DNA from: Tritrichomonas foetus
Taxonomy: Eukaryota; Parabasalia; Tritrichomonadida; Tritrichomonadidae
Direction of reading: 5' to 3'
Assembly (NCBI GenBank): GCA_001839685.1
Contig: MLAK01000608.1
Coordinates: 28,202 to 92,201, forward strand
Length of the DNA: 64,000 nucleotides
This document shows positions 18,801-24,942 of the stretch, piece after piece. Both the position numbers and the translations under genes were made by a program. Position 1 is the stretch's first letter. Each line of letters begins with the position of its first letter. Below the pieces are notes generated by a model, which was given only the letters and a program-made list of their open reading frames with translations, was not told the origin of the DNA and did no database searches.

Positions 18801-19699
18801 CCATTTCACATGGTTTAGTTCAATGGGCCACTGGAACTGATACATTAAGAGCTATCATTGAGCAGTACCGTCGCCTTCATTCCAGAGATCCACTAGAAGA
18901 ATATATGCTATCTGATGACTTTGGAAATGGTGCTTATGATTTCTTATTACCAATTCAGAAAGTTCAAATTCTTGAAAGGATTTTCCATGAAATTCCTGAT
19001 ACTGACTTAGCAAACTTCTTCTGGCTTAAGGCACCAAGTGCTGATGTTTGGATGAAACAAGTTCAAACATATTCAATTTCTATTGCAATCACATCAATTG
19101 TTGGATATATAATTGGTCTTGGAGATCGTCACCCTTCTAATTTATTATTCGACAGAAACACAGGAAAAGTTGTTCATATTGACTTTGGTGATTGTTTTGA
19201 ACGCGCTTCACATAGAAAATATTTACCTGAAGTTGTTCCATTCCGTTTAACAAGGATGATGGTGAAAGCTTTAGGTGCTGGTGGTGTCGAAGGCGAGTTT
19301 AAGACATCATTTGTAAATATGGCAAACTTACTTCGTGCAAACAAGCAAGTTCTCGAAATGGTTCTTGCTATTTTCGTTCATGAACCGTTAATTGATCCTG
19401 ATTATGCAGATGATGGAGCCTCAGATAACGAAAAGAATTATCCAATGTCGCCTTTTACTTTGAAAATGAGCGCCCTTTCTGAAGATACTTCGCCAGTAAA
19501 TAATTCAGATGATTATCATGATACATTTACATCAAGCGAAGAAATGAGAATTCGTATTAGACAAAAAATTACAGGAAGCTGTTGTATTGAAGGTACAACA
19601 CCGCTTTCTGCTGAAGAACAAGCAACAAAATTAATATCTGAAGCAACTGATCTATATACACTTGGTAAAATGTATAGTGGATGGTGTCCATTCTGGTAA
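12872..19699 (+). CDS. TOR: Target of rapamycin (TOR) PIKK-family Ser/Thr kinase
   Basis: 2275 residues. About 1100 residues of HEAT-like helical repeats are followed by a FAT domain (about 1190-1700), an FRB-like four-helix segment (about 1765-1860, containing W1774 and W1851), the kinase domain and FATC. Kinase landmarks are the catalytic loop D2085-R-H-P-S-N2090 in IGLGDRHPSNLLFDR, and D2104 in HIDFGDCFERA. The activation region LPEVVPFRLTRMM is typical of TOR. The terminal FATC ends in MYSGWCPFW, the TOR signature ending. In the family, TOR with LST8 and Raptor or Rictor-type partners controls growth according to nutrients. The FRB residues that contact rapamycin are poorly kept, with the canonical Ser apparently replaced. 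It is slightly shorter than human mTOR (2549). Close alternatives (ATR, ATM, SMG1) do not have this FATC ending. Confidence 0.95.
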   Translation: MNLKELPIPRTYPNLLKTYEAYYHGFYLDMVRMSNSNFLDYVDKYFDLLYFLAKFPGTENSIRAAIGVVCLHQFGYHDFKKLTAVFDRLIPQVDLEYIKFTSWCVGKLVHHPDNYEMHYASQLFSRVLDWTRMKGRRARPLAAAYMLESLSFNAGSIAVSFFPNFQIGIWSLVSFPSVLVIKGVAKAIASYTRAIIRYGRNELTEYMTFLSKVCMKLLFFDDPVRVYAALMLFEVLVNGFPNFFIPHLFELLTDISDAAEGKALLVQGGAYVVISCLSQVGPSTFIDTMADEHFAKTDELLLEFPFEVTRSLTMMCQFIPEFIGTKLDKMKEFAIILIDEEPDCAFKLLAAIIEYFGSKVLPIPNEIMLKLIQLPISEDFKDFFVALMKCDTNLSNEVQQALNNKIIKELKDGQKVIALNLVSKMPKELLFEHEKLLNAIWPLTVDKDIKTRSAVPTAIFNIGRCTELVTIQSISKRFCQLAIYDQSVRARCAILQALIDNADESLASPDFRTFYEIFINDDSSTVRELFYNLLVKLSRFNPMTIMALTRCAMLDTFFIIRNIPSIRKRAKTIRGLPILIKAAGRSIKAYSGGLMDIILNILGDYNSKAKFDNFLEEDAQTCILIGVVDSLTLLAPMDPEIVSKHASIIVPILCDIVLTTDHRKLRLFIFELFYVLLTAPASTLDYRIQIPQILTTCSQFLMTTHSRKTKMEILKVLGAIGIVELHQRPPPKGTQTPPNMDNDLARQFFNPSRDADCSLDDSLLLSPSTSEQYFACYTANALIDILKDDQLKEFYVETIRAVVEVLKHPKMFILTYFDMFVSRLLEILECSSDKEINLYLPLFSNLILNSTHNISPFLKRSLKLIHERFNDELSCVFIDLIIAFLTAVRDGFSPYASETICLLVVILDDKKTVDGLLCKKVLKAFAILGVYSADLLYLVIPQISDAIICEQTLPTVRIAALVTLTELAAQVDLLPFLGPIARSMEYCYISFQTPKTIKAAFQLLYTILKSLGVAFLVNAQPLLDFLKATNNETPELKELVYQVSQGKFGDGFHPLNVNKKPDPLPKIVEKPLSADSIISKAEDFERVGRNNERWLQSFILCVISNSPSPSIKTCTTIATSYYPLAKKLFNCAFLSCWQKMNLESRSSLTHVFEQLLKVSDEEDSINRSLLNVIVFMDKIEQPIGIPVFDLVSASVRSGSVSYAIRLMMNLLDAQPDDVQVINKLIDVLVQIGQWQNAIGVWRQSQMVSATLSRTEVLSKLGMWDQVEPVYREQYNNNHSFKAFSGLIESLASLARWKQLMDFHDDFEKLKVQQKQQLAPFFADAALHLSEWDKLHSALKYASDDSWRCCVLSALSALHYKDFESVKRITNQTFSLLASRPMTFWADNHQIHRETMLECQELIEVIEMNEWLTNPRKRDDIAEVWNQRLKTATRDFDLWFAVLANRVRVASVRDDALVQFFQMRSATLGKQIHLDAFNILYPDFNLETASDAQKLCHAIAEWNVGHNQIALSEVKKLTTQLQGNLLMRANVFYAQWLLETEGETFTNLKDAYTYLEATVKQIDDSTILRYGQKTEVSKILSNTHQRNDKTNNLILPTQISEELVMHVNQIDMIRKWSDVNAALINFDPENKVKYVVNAITALSRCAKLTPAFPDGVQMLNLFFENADNEIIFNETNDIIKNLPVKLLLQASPQIEIQMSHGNMKVREFVNELVFSLLEIHFHSLIYSLLVLKTSKNAARAKAATSILNKWNVKYPQICSEVNLIRSALLRAAVTWNEKIANKVSDTYDHFQRNNMSKVISTLKSILAMVSKPVCEMHDQFIKQHSRNLSMLDQILKAYSPDNQSSVTQLTKWCKTMQDNLGEEIKRTRIIQLSAISRELTEKDDFILAVPGTYKPNEPINHIKYFVGQFSVYMSKQQPKDVVIKGEDGIFYQYLLKGHEDLRLDERIMQFFRMVNSLLLKDSSLNSHPIQTVYVVPLSISHGLVQWATGTDTLRAIIEQYRRLHSRDPLEEYMLSDDFGNGAYDFLLPIQKVQILERIFHEIPDTDLANFFWLKAPSADVWMKQVQTYSISIAITSIVGYIIGLGDRHPSNLLFDRNTGKVVHIDFGDCFERASHRKYLPEVVPFRLTRMMVKALGAGGVEGEFKTSFVNMANLLRANKQVLEMVLAIFVHEPLIDPDYADDGASDNEKNYPMSPFTLKMSALSEDTSPVNNSDDYHDTFTSSEEMRIRIRQKITGSCCIEGTTPLSAEEQATKLISEATDLYTLGKMYSGWCPFW

Positions 19700-19920
19700 T
19701 ATAATTATGGTAATATTTTATCATCTTACCATATTCTCAATATAAAATATATTCCTAGTTTTTCATTTATATCTTGTTTATTTAGAAACAATCATTTTTA
19801 TATTTTCTTTTCTTCTTAATAAAGTTTAATGAGATAATATATGTCGTATTTCCTGAGTGTCTCTGTAAATTTTATTTTTAATGATAATGCTAATAATTAA
19901 TGACATAAATATTAAGAAAT

Positions 19921-20715
19921 CTAAACTTTGTAAACGATACGACAATTCTCTCTAATTTGTTGATATGTTTCCTCCTTAGAAATTTCTTTTGTTTTGGCTA
20001 TTTCGTCAAGAATAGTTGGAATTAATGCAGGTGTAGTAAAACGCTGCTGATATTGTGGTGGTGAAAGATAAGGAGCATCAGTTTCGGCAAGAAGGTGATT
20101 TAAAGGAATAAGCTTGCAGATTTCTTTTATATGTAGCGATTGAGGATATAAAATTTTACCAGTGATTCCAAAATATGCATTTGGCCAATTCATTAAAACA
20201 TTTTCAGCAAACTTTAATGATCCAGAAAAACAATGAATATGAAAAGTATGATTTTTTGGCATAAATGATTTCAATATGTCTAAAGTGTCATCATCAGCAT
20301 GACGAGTATGAATAACAATAGGAAGTTTCCTGGATAAAGCTATTTCTATTTGTTTAATAAAAACATCTTTTTGGATATTAATTGTTGAATTTCCTTTATA
20401 TCGATCAAGTCCAATTTCGCCCAATGCTTTTGTTTTGGGATGATTTAAATAAAAATCTTTTAATTTCCTTTCATAATCATTGTTATAATATTCTGCACGT
20501 AGTGGATGTAATCCTACTGCATAATAAACATTAGGTAGATTTATATCCATTAGTTTATCGAAAGTATTTAAATTATCTGATGGGATAGAAATACAGCCAT
20601 CAAATCCTGTTGGAAACTTTAGTGAATCTTGTGCTAGACCTAATGTTATATCAAAACCCATTTTTTCTATTGTTTTATCCAAATGACAATGTGAATCAAA
20701 ATATCTGTGAATCAT
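19921..20715 (-). CDS. TatD-family metal-dependent deoxyribonuclease
   Basis: 264 residues, the normal size for the family. Metal-binding and catalytic motifs are in order: FDSHCHLD (residues 7-14), YAVGLHPL, ALGEIGLDRY, IVIHTRHADDD, FHIHCFSGS and AETDAPYLSP. These provide the His, Glu and Asp ligands of the two-metal TIM-barrel site. Family members are Mg-dependent 3'-5' exonucleases acting in DNA repair and in apoptosis-like DNA degradation; some remove damaged or D-amino acid substrates. There is no signal peptide, so a cytosolic or nuclear site is likely. It converges on the TOR gene with a 221-bp gap. Confidence 0.92.
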   Translation of the reverse strand: MIHRYFDSHCHLDKTIEKMGFDITLGLAQDSLKFPTGFDGCISIPSDNLNTFDKLMDINLPNVYYAVGLHPLRAEYYNNDYERKLKDFYLNHPKTKALGEIGLDRYKGNSTINIQKDVFIKQIEIALSRKLPIVIHTRHADDDTLDILKSFMPKNHTFHIHCFSGSLKFAENVLMNWPNAYFGITGKILYPQSLHIKEICKLIPLNHLLAETDAPYLSPPQYQQRFTTPALIPTILDEIAKTKEISKEETYQQIRENCRIVYKV

Positions 20716-21054
20716 GAAATATGGTGAACGTTTAAATATTTGAATTGAAATATGATTATATAATGTCTGAAAAAGTTTTTACACTCAAACTCTATTTCCT
20801 AGAATTCACCATTTATGCATAATCATACATTAATCTTATTGTAGAAAAAAAATTGATTTTCCTAGGAAGAAGAAAAAAAAATTGAAAAAAATAATTTAGT
20901 GTAATATTGTTTATAATTGGAGAGATTAAATATTACGAATGACAAACCTTAATGATGTCCTCAATACTTCTCTATTCTTTTATTTTATATAAATATAATC
21001 GATCTTAAATCACTTTCTGAAAATAAAAATTTCGAAAACAAAAACTGAAAAAAA
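20716..21054. other. Intergenic spacer, nothing recognised
   Basis: 339-bp AT-rich spacer between two minus-strand genes, with an A-rich run around 20850-20890. No RNA gene, repeat or ORF of interest. Confidence 0.5.
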
Positions 21055-21873
21055 TCACTTTCGCATAGATTCAAAAAGCTCGGCAACTTCAACAAGTGAT
21101 GGAAGAACATAAGTCGGTCGATCACTTTCTGGTGTCTCATCCACATCCTTCTGCGTGTCAATTCCTGACAGCACTAAAATCGATCTCGCGCCGTGATGCG
21201 ACGCAAAAGCGATATCTGTAATGATTCGATCGCCAACCATGATCACCTCATCTTTCGTCACACCGAGAGTTGTCAGGACAGTTTCGAACATTGGGTCTTC
21301 GGGTTTCCCGATCAGTGTAGCTTTAACGCCAGTCGCCTCTTCGAACGTCCGGGCGCACGCGCCACTGCCAGGAATGAGGACCCCGTGGGCGAGCGGGAAA
21401 TTCGGGTCCGGGTTTGTTCCAATGAGCCTAGCACCAAACTTGATCACCAAATCGATGCCTCGTGAAATTTCATCGAATGTAAACGTTTCACTTTTTGAGA
21501 TGACGACTGCATCAACTTTTTGTGGTTCTGGATCGGTTTCTATTGTATGGACTTCAATTCCATGAAGGCGAAGTTCCTCGACGAGACCGTTAAAGCCGCA
21601 AACGAACACATTTTTAATTCCATGCTGTAAAAGATACATTGCGGTAGCGTAGCCTGATGAAAAGACGTCTTCGACATTGAATCCTTGGAGACCCATTCCT
21701 TGCATGAATTTGAGGTATTGAGCTTGAGTTTTGGAGCAATTATTTGTAACGAGGACAAGGCGAACGCCCATAGAATTGATTCGATTGAGTGCCTCAATGG
21801 AGCCTTTGATTGGGACTTTGTCAATCCAAATTACACCATCTCCATCAAGAAGAAGAACTTTGGGAAGCGACAT
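21055..21873 (-). CDS. HAD-superfamily phosphatase, phosphoglycolate/4-nitrophenylphosphatase type
   Basis: 272 residues with a C2-capped HAD fold. Motif I is LLLDGDGVIW with nucleophile D10 and acid/base D12. Motif II is LVTNN with T43. The cap contains the conserved GTNPDPNFPL and IPGSGA segments. Motif III is the Lys in LIGKPEDPMF and motif IV is IMVGDRIITDIAFA. The layout matches eukaryotic PGP/PDXP and p-nitrophenylphosphatase (PHO13) proteins, which act on phosphoglycolate, phosphoglycerol or pyridoxal phosphate in metabolite repair. The substrate cannot be set from sequence. It is noticeably richer in G+C than its neighbours, especially around 21190-21480, which may reflect strong codon bias or transfer. 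TCATCAA lies one base upstream of ATG. Confidence 0.92.
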   Translation of the reverse strand: MSLPKVLLLDGDGVIWIDKVPIKGSIEALNRINSMGVRLVLVTNNCSKTQAQYLKFMQGMGLQGFNVEDVFSSGYATAMYLLQHGIKNVFVCGFNGLVEELRLHGIEVHTIETDPEPQKVDAVVISKSETFTFDEISRGIDLVIKFGARLIGTNPDPNFPLAHGVLIPGSGACARTFEEATGVKATLIGKPEDPMFETVLTTLGVTKDEVIMVGDRIITDIAFASHHGARSILVLSGIDTQKDVDETPESDRPTYVLPSLVEVAELFESMRK

Positions 21874-21874
21874 G

Positions 21875-21881
21875 TTGATGA
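21875..21881 (-). promoter_or_regulatory. Initiator-like TCATCAA before the HAD phosphatase gene
   Basis: On the minus strand the sequence reads AATCATCAAC then ATG. It is the same heptamer as upstream of CFAP58 and USP. Functional role inferred. Confidence 0.4.
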
Positions 21882-22173
21882 TTTATGAATTTTTCACTCT
21901 GATTTTCTGTGTATATCGTATTCTATATATAAATGGTCATTATTGTATTGAATTTTATTAGCGACGACTAATTATGTTCTGAAAAAGAAGTAAAAATCTA
22001 ACGCTGATGATATCACTTTTGAGGAGTATTATTTTTTCAATATATATCTGATCAGAAAAATCATTTCCTTCATTGGTGAAAGATAAACTTTTTCGACCTT
22101 TGTCATCAAAAGTGACGACAAATTTAATTTCTTTGTATCATGTATATTTCACCTATGTTTTGACCATGACATA
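21882..22173. other. Divergent intergenic spacer
   Basis: AT-rich spacer of about 300 bp between the HAD gene (-) and the hypothetical gene at 22184 (+). It contains AGATAAACTTTTT at about 22080, similar to TAAACTTTTTGATA motifs elsewhere in the window. Nothing else was seen. Confidence 0.45.
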
Positions 22174-22180
22174 TCATTTC
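22174..22180 (+). promoter_or_regulatory. Initiator-like TCATTTC upstream of the 22184 gene
   Basis: TCATTTC lies three bases before the start codon and agrees with the TCA-Y-T/A trichomonad initiator consensus. It implies a 5' UTR of only about 8 nt. Confidence 0.4.
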
Positions 22181-22183
22181 TAA

Positions 22184-23068
22184 ATGCCACCACGACGAAG
22201 TGTTCCTCAAAAAATATGGGACCTACCAATGACCTGGACCCATGAAGAGCAAGACAATTATTTAAGCATGACAGAATCAAAGCAAGATACAGCCGACGTG
22301 AATAAATATTTAGAAATAAGAGGGCCTGTCCCATCGACAATGTACAATAAGCTCGTCCAAATGCAAGTACAGATAGATCCCAAAAAAGATCGCTTCACTT
22401 TAAAGCAATTTAAGATGATATTCCAATTAATGAAAACACTCTTCCCAGACGACAATCGCTTTCGAATTCGAACTCACCTTGTACAGCGCAACGAAAAGAT
22501 GATGAAAATCTTTCTCGAGGACTTCCAGAATGAAGTTTCCTATACATTGGATTATTTCAAAGTGAAATTTAATGGGGCGCGATGGGAACTATCAGAAGGG
22601 GCAGAGGCTGGGGTCATACAGCTGGCAACCATGCGGCTCCAGCGGGGAATTCCAGATATGCAAACACCAAATATTCCGCAAACCCCCCACACGCCATCTG
22701 TTGGGCAATTCACTCCATTTATATACCCAGGAACACCTCAGCCAACCCCAGTGACACCCCCACAGCAGCCAAATCAAGCTAATGATATAAATTCCTACTT
22801 TTCCCAACAAACTCAACAGCCAAATATTCAGTCAAATGTGAAAATGAATGCTCCAGATTATGGGCCAAATATGAATTCAATTGTACAGCCAAATATACAG
22901 TCAAATATTTCATCAACAGAATTTCAAATGAGTGATTCACAAGAAGAATCTGATGGATTTTTGTCGCTTTTCCCGCAAAGTGACGATTCGTTTGATATGA
23001 TGACGTGGCCAAATGATTTTGATGATCAAAACCAAGATGATACGTATGATAGTTACTTTGGATATTGA
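22184..23068 (+). CDS. Hypothetical protein with P/Q-rich and acidic tail, possible regulator
   Basis: 294 residues. Residues 1-160 look globular and partly basic (IWDLPMTWTHEEQDNYL; KDRFTLKQFKMIFQLMKTLFPDD; a helical EKMMKIFLEDFQNEVSY). Residues 165-205 are Thr/Pro-rich with repeated TP pairs (QTPHTPS, PGTPQPTPVTPPQQP), followed by a Gln/Asn-rich segment. The last 60 residues are acidic with bulky hydrophobics (FLSLFPQSDDSFDMMTWPNDFDD), the pattern of an activation domain or short binding motif. I do not recognise the N-terminal domain. A transcriptional or RNA-processing role is speculation from composition; the TP dipeptides could be proline-directed kinase sites. Confidence 0.75.
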   Translation: MPPRRSVPQKIWDLPMTWTHEEQDNYLSMTESKQDTADVNKYLEIRGPVPSTMYNKLVQMQVQIDPKKDRFTLKQFKMIFQLMKTLFPDDNRFRIRTHLVQRNEKMMKIFLEDFQNEVSYTLDYFKVKFNGARWELSEGAEAGVIQLATMRLQRGIPDMQTPNIPQTPHTPSVGQFTPFIYPGTPQPTPVTPPQQPNQANDINSYFSQQTQQPNIQSNVKMNAPDYGPNMNSIVQPNIQSNISSTEFQMSDSQEESDGFLSLFPQSDDSFDMMTWPNDFDDQNQDDTYDSYFGY

Positions 23069-23369
23069 AATTACCTTTTTTGTGTGATTAAAAATTATAA
23101 TTTATGCTTCATTAATAATGAATTACTGAATTTATAGTAACTATATTGAATCATTATTCAAATTTTTATCAATTCAGAATCTTTTTTTAGCAAATGCATA
23201 TTGTAATATAATTTGAATTTCATCTTCTGTTCAACTAAATTTGTTATATCATAGAAATGAAAATGAAGTCTTTTAGATTTGATTCGTGAAAAAGTCATTT
23301 ATCAAGCAATATATCGAAAATTAATGCTTAGAATTAATTATCAAAAACTTTATTAAGGCGGGAAAGCAA
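23069..23369. other. Intergenic spacer before tRNA-Arg
   Basis: About 300 bp of AT-rich sequence with no ORF or repeat. The ten bases just before the tRNA (AGGCGGGAAA) are unusually G-rich compared with the rest. Confidence 0.45.
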
Positions 23370-23442
23370 GTGCCACTGGCCCAATGGATAAGGCGTGTGC
23401 CTACGGAGCATGAGATTCTAGGTTCGAGTCCTGGGTGGCACG
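23370..23442 (+). tRNA. tRNA-Arg (anticodon ACG)
   Basis: A 73-nt cloverleaf. The acceptor GTGCCAC pairs with GTGGCAC plus discriminator G. The D arm is GCC/GGC with loop CAATGGATAA. The anticodon stem is TGTGC/GCATG around loop CTACGGA, giving ACG at positions 34-36. The T arm is CTAGG/CCTGG with loop TTCGAGT. There is no intron and CCA is not encoded. It decodes CGU (CGC/CGA by inosine). Seven T residues follow directly. Confidence 0.95.
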
Positions 23443-23443
23443 G

Positions 23444-23450
23444 TTTTTTT
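23444..23450 (+). terminator. RNA polymerase III T-run after tRNA-Arg
   Basis: Seven consecutive T starting two bases after the tRNA 3' end; standard Pol III termination signal. Confidence 0.8.
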
Positions 23451-23524
23451 GATTTCAATTTTTTGATCTTGATTTCACCTTGAATGATATATTTGGTATT
23501 CTATATTGCCTATCGAGAATAAAA

Positions 23525-24750
23525 ATGAATGCCCAAGACTTAAATTATCATGATAGGTGTACGTTTAATTTTTCTAATTCTCAGGTCGCACAGTTCCAAG
23601 ATTACTTGGGGGATGGGATTCATCACCAGATGAATATGAAGCATTAGGATACACTATTGGTTTACCACCTGGATTTTATCTTGAAAATGAAGACGACCAA
23701 AGAGTTAAAAAATAAGCAGAATTCATGAAATCACATTGGAGTGATTTAAATGCTGGACCATCAAATATTAATACCGAATTAATTCATGATATGCGTGGTG
23801 CAATAATTGATATTCGAAATTATCCTAACAACTTTTCTTAATATGAACTAAAAGAATCACTCGAATTTAACATGAAATGTTTTATTCCCTCTTATGAAGG
23901 TGGTGGAATAACTTCTCTGCAATTTGATAATGATGGAAAAACTTGTCACATATTTTTCAATAATGAGGAAATAGCAAGAAAATTTATTCAGTCATATGAT
24001 TTATTTAAAATTGGTGGACGCGAAGTTGTAATACCAACAAAAAATTTATCATTTGAAGATATCAATCCTTTTCATTCATTTATTCGCACATCATTATGTA
24101 ATGTTATCATCAATGGAAATATCAATGATGATGAGCTTCTTTCAAAATATCAAAATATTTATAAGATTAATCATATGGCTTCGAATATTACAATTGTCAC
24201 ATTTCAAACAATTGAAGATGCTTCAAATTTTGAAATAAAAACAAAACAAATTTATGATGCAGCTGTTTTAAACTTTCCTCCGCCAAATAGCACGACATAC
24301 AGATATAATGATCCTAATAGTTTTGACAATGGAAATTCATTTTATAAACAGAATAGAAGAAATATGCCATTTAATTCTGTAACTACTATTTCAGAAAAAG
24401 ATTTATCTTTTTCATCTTTGTTGGACGCTGGAAAAAACCTTGCCAAATTGGTTGAAGCGGCAAATTTACCACGTGCTCCAAATCTTAAAACTCTGAATAT
24501 TTTTAATGTGGTTGATCGAAGTATTGTAGAGAATAATGATGCTTTACAGATAGTCTCTAAAGACATGCTGCTATATTGTCAACATTTTGGGAAAGTGTTA
24601 AACATTCATATAAACAAACCGAAATATGAATATGAAAAATATGGTGTAATACAAATTCTTTTCTCTAATTCACTTGCTGCACATAATTGTCAAATTGATA
24701 TTGCTGGGAAAATCTACTTAGGGAATATTGTGATAACACAATTATCTTAA
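23525..24750 (+). pseudogene. U2AF65-like three-RRM splicing factor gene with one short intron and two in-frame TAA codons
   Basis: Exon 1 is 23525-23558, followed by a 26-nt intron candidate; exon 2 starts at 23585. Spliced, the frame reads MNAQDLNYHDRCRTVPRLLGGWDSSPDEYEALG and stays in one phase to the stop at 24750. TAA codons interrupt it at 23713-23715 and 23839-23841. The part after the second stop is intact from the ATG at 23872 (292 residues). RRM1 follows MRGAIIDIRNYPNNF, RRM2 starts near TSLCNVIINGN, and the C-terminal RRM (LNIFNVVDRSIV ... YGVIQILFSNSLAAHNCQIDIAGKIYLGNIVITQL) resembles the UHM of the U2AF large subunit, which binds 3' splice sites with U2AF35 and SF1. Each TAA is one C-to-T change from CAA (Gln). 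It could be a young pseudogene, a readthrough gene, or a truncated protein starting at 23872. Confidence 0.6.
23559..23584 (+). other. Candidate 26-nt spliceosomal intron
   Basis: The sequence starts GTACGT, matching the GTAYGT donor of trichomonad introns, and ends TCTAATTCTCAG. This matches 8 of 12 positions of the fused branch/acceptor motif ACTAACACACAG known in Trichomonas. Removing it joins AGG-T to GT-CGC in frame and links an ATG exon to the long U2AF65-like frame. No other intron was recognised in the window. Confidence 0.65.
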
Positions 24751-24942
24751 TATTTACCTCTGTTTTCTGATCCTTGTTTGTATATTGTACTATCTTTAAT
24801 AATAATTCGGAATTACAAAATAAAATAAAATAAAATAAATAAGTTTATAAATTTTATTAATAACATGTATCTTATATAAAATATTATGGAAAAACATACA
24901 CTCGCACTATGGACCTCTGAGTCAATAAACATTAATTTAAGA

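Noticed and set aside
23704..23719. A 16-nt intron (GTTAAA..GCAG) removing the first TAA of the U2AF65-like gene
   Set aside because: Its length is not a multiple of three and its removal causes a frameshift; no branch motif.
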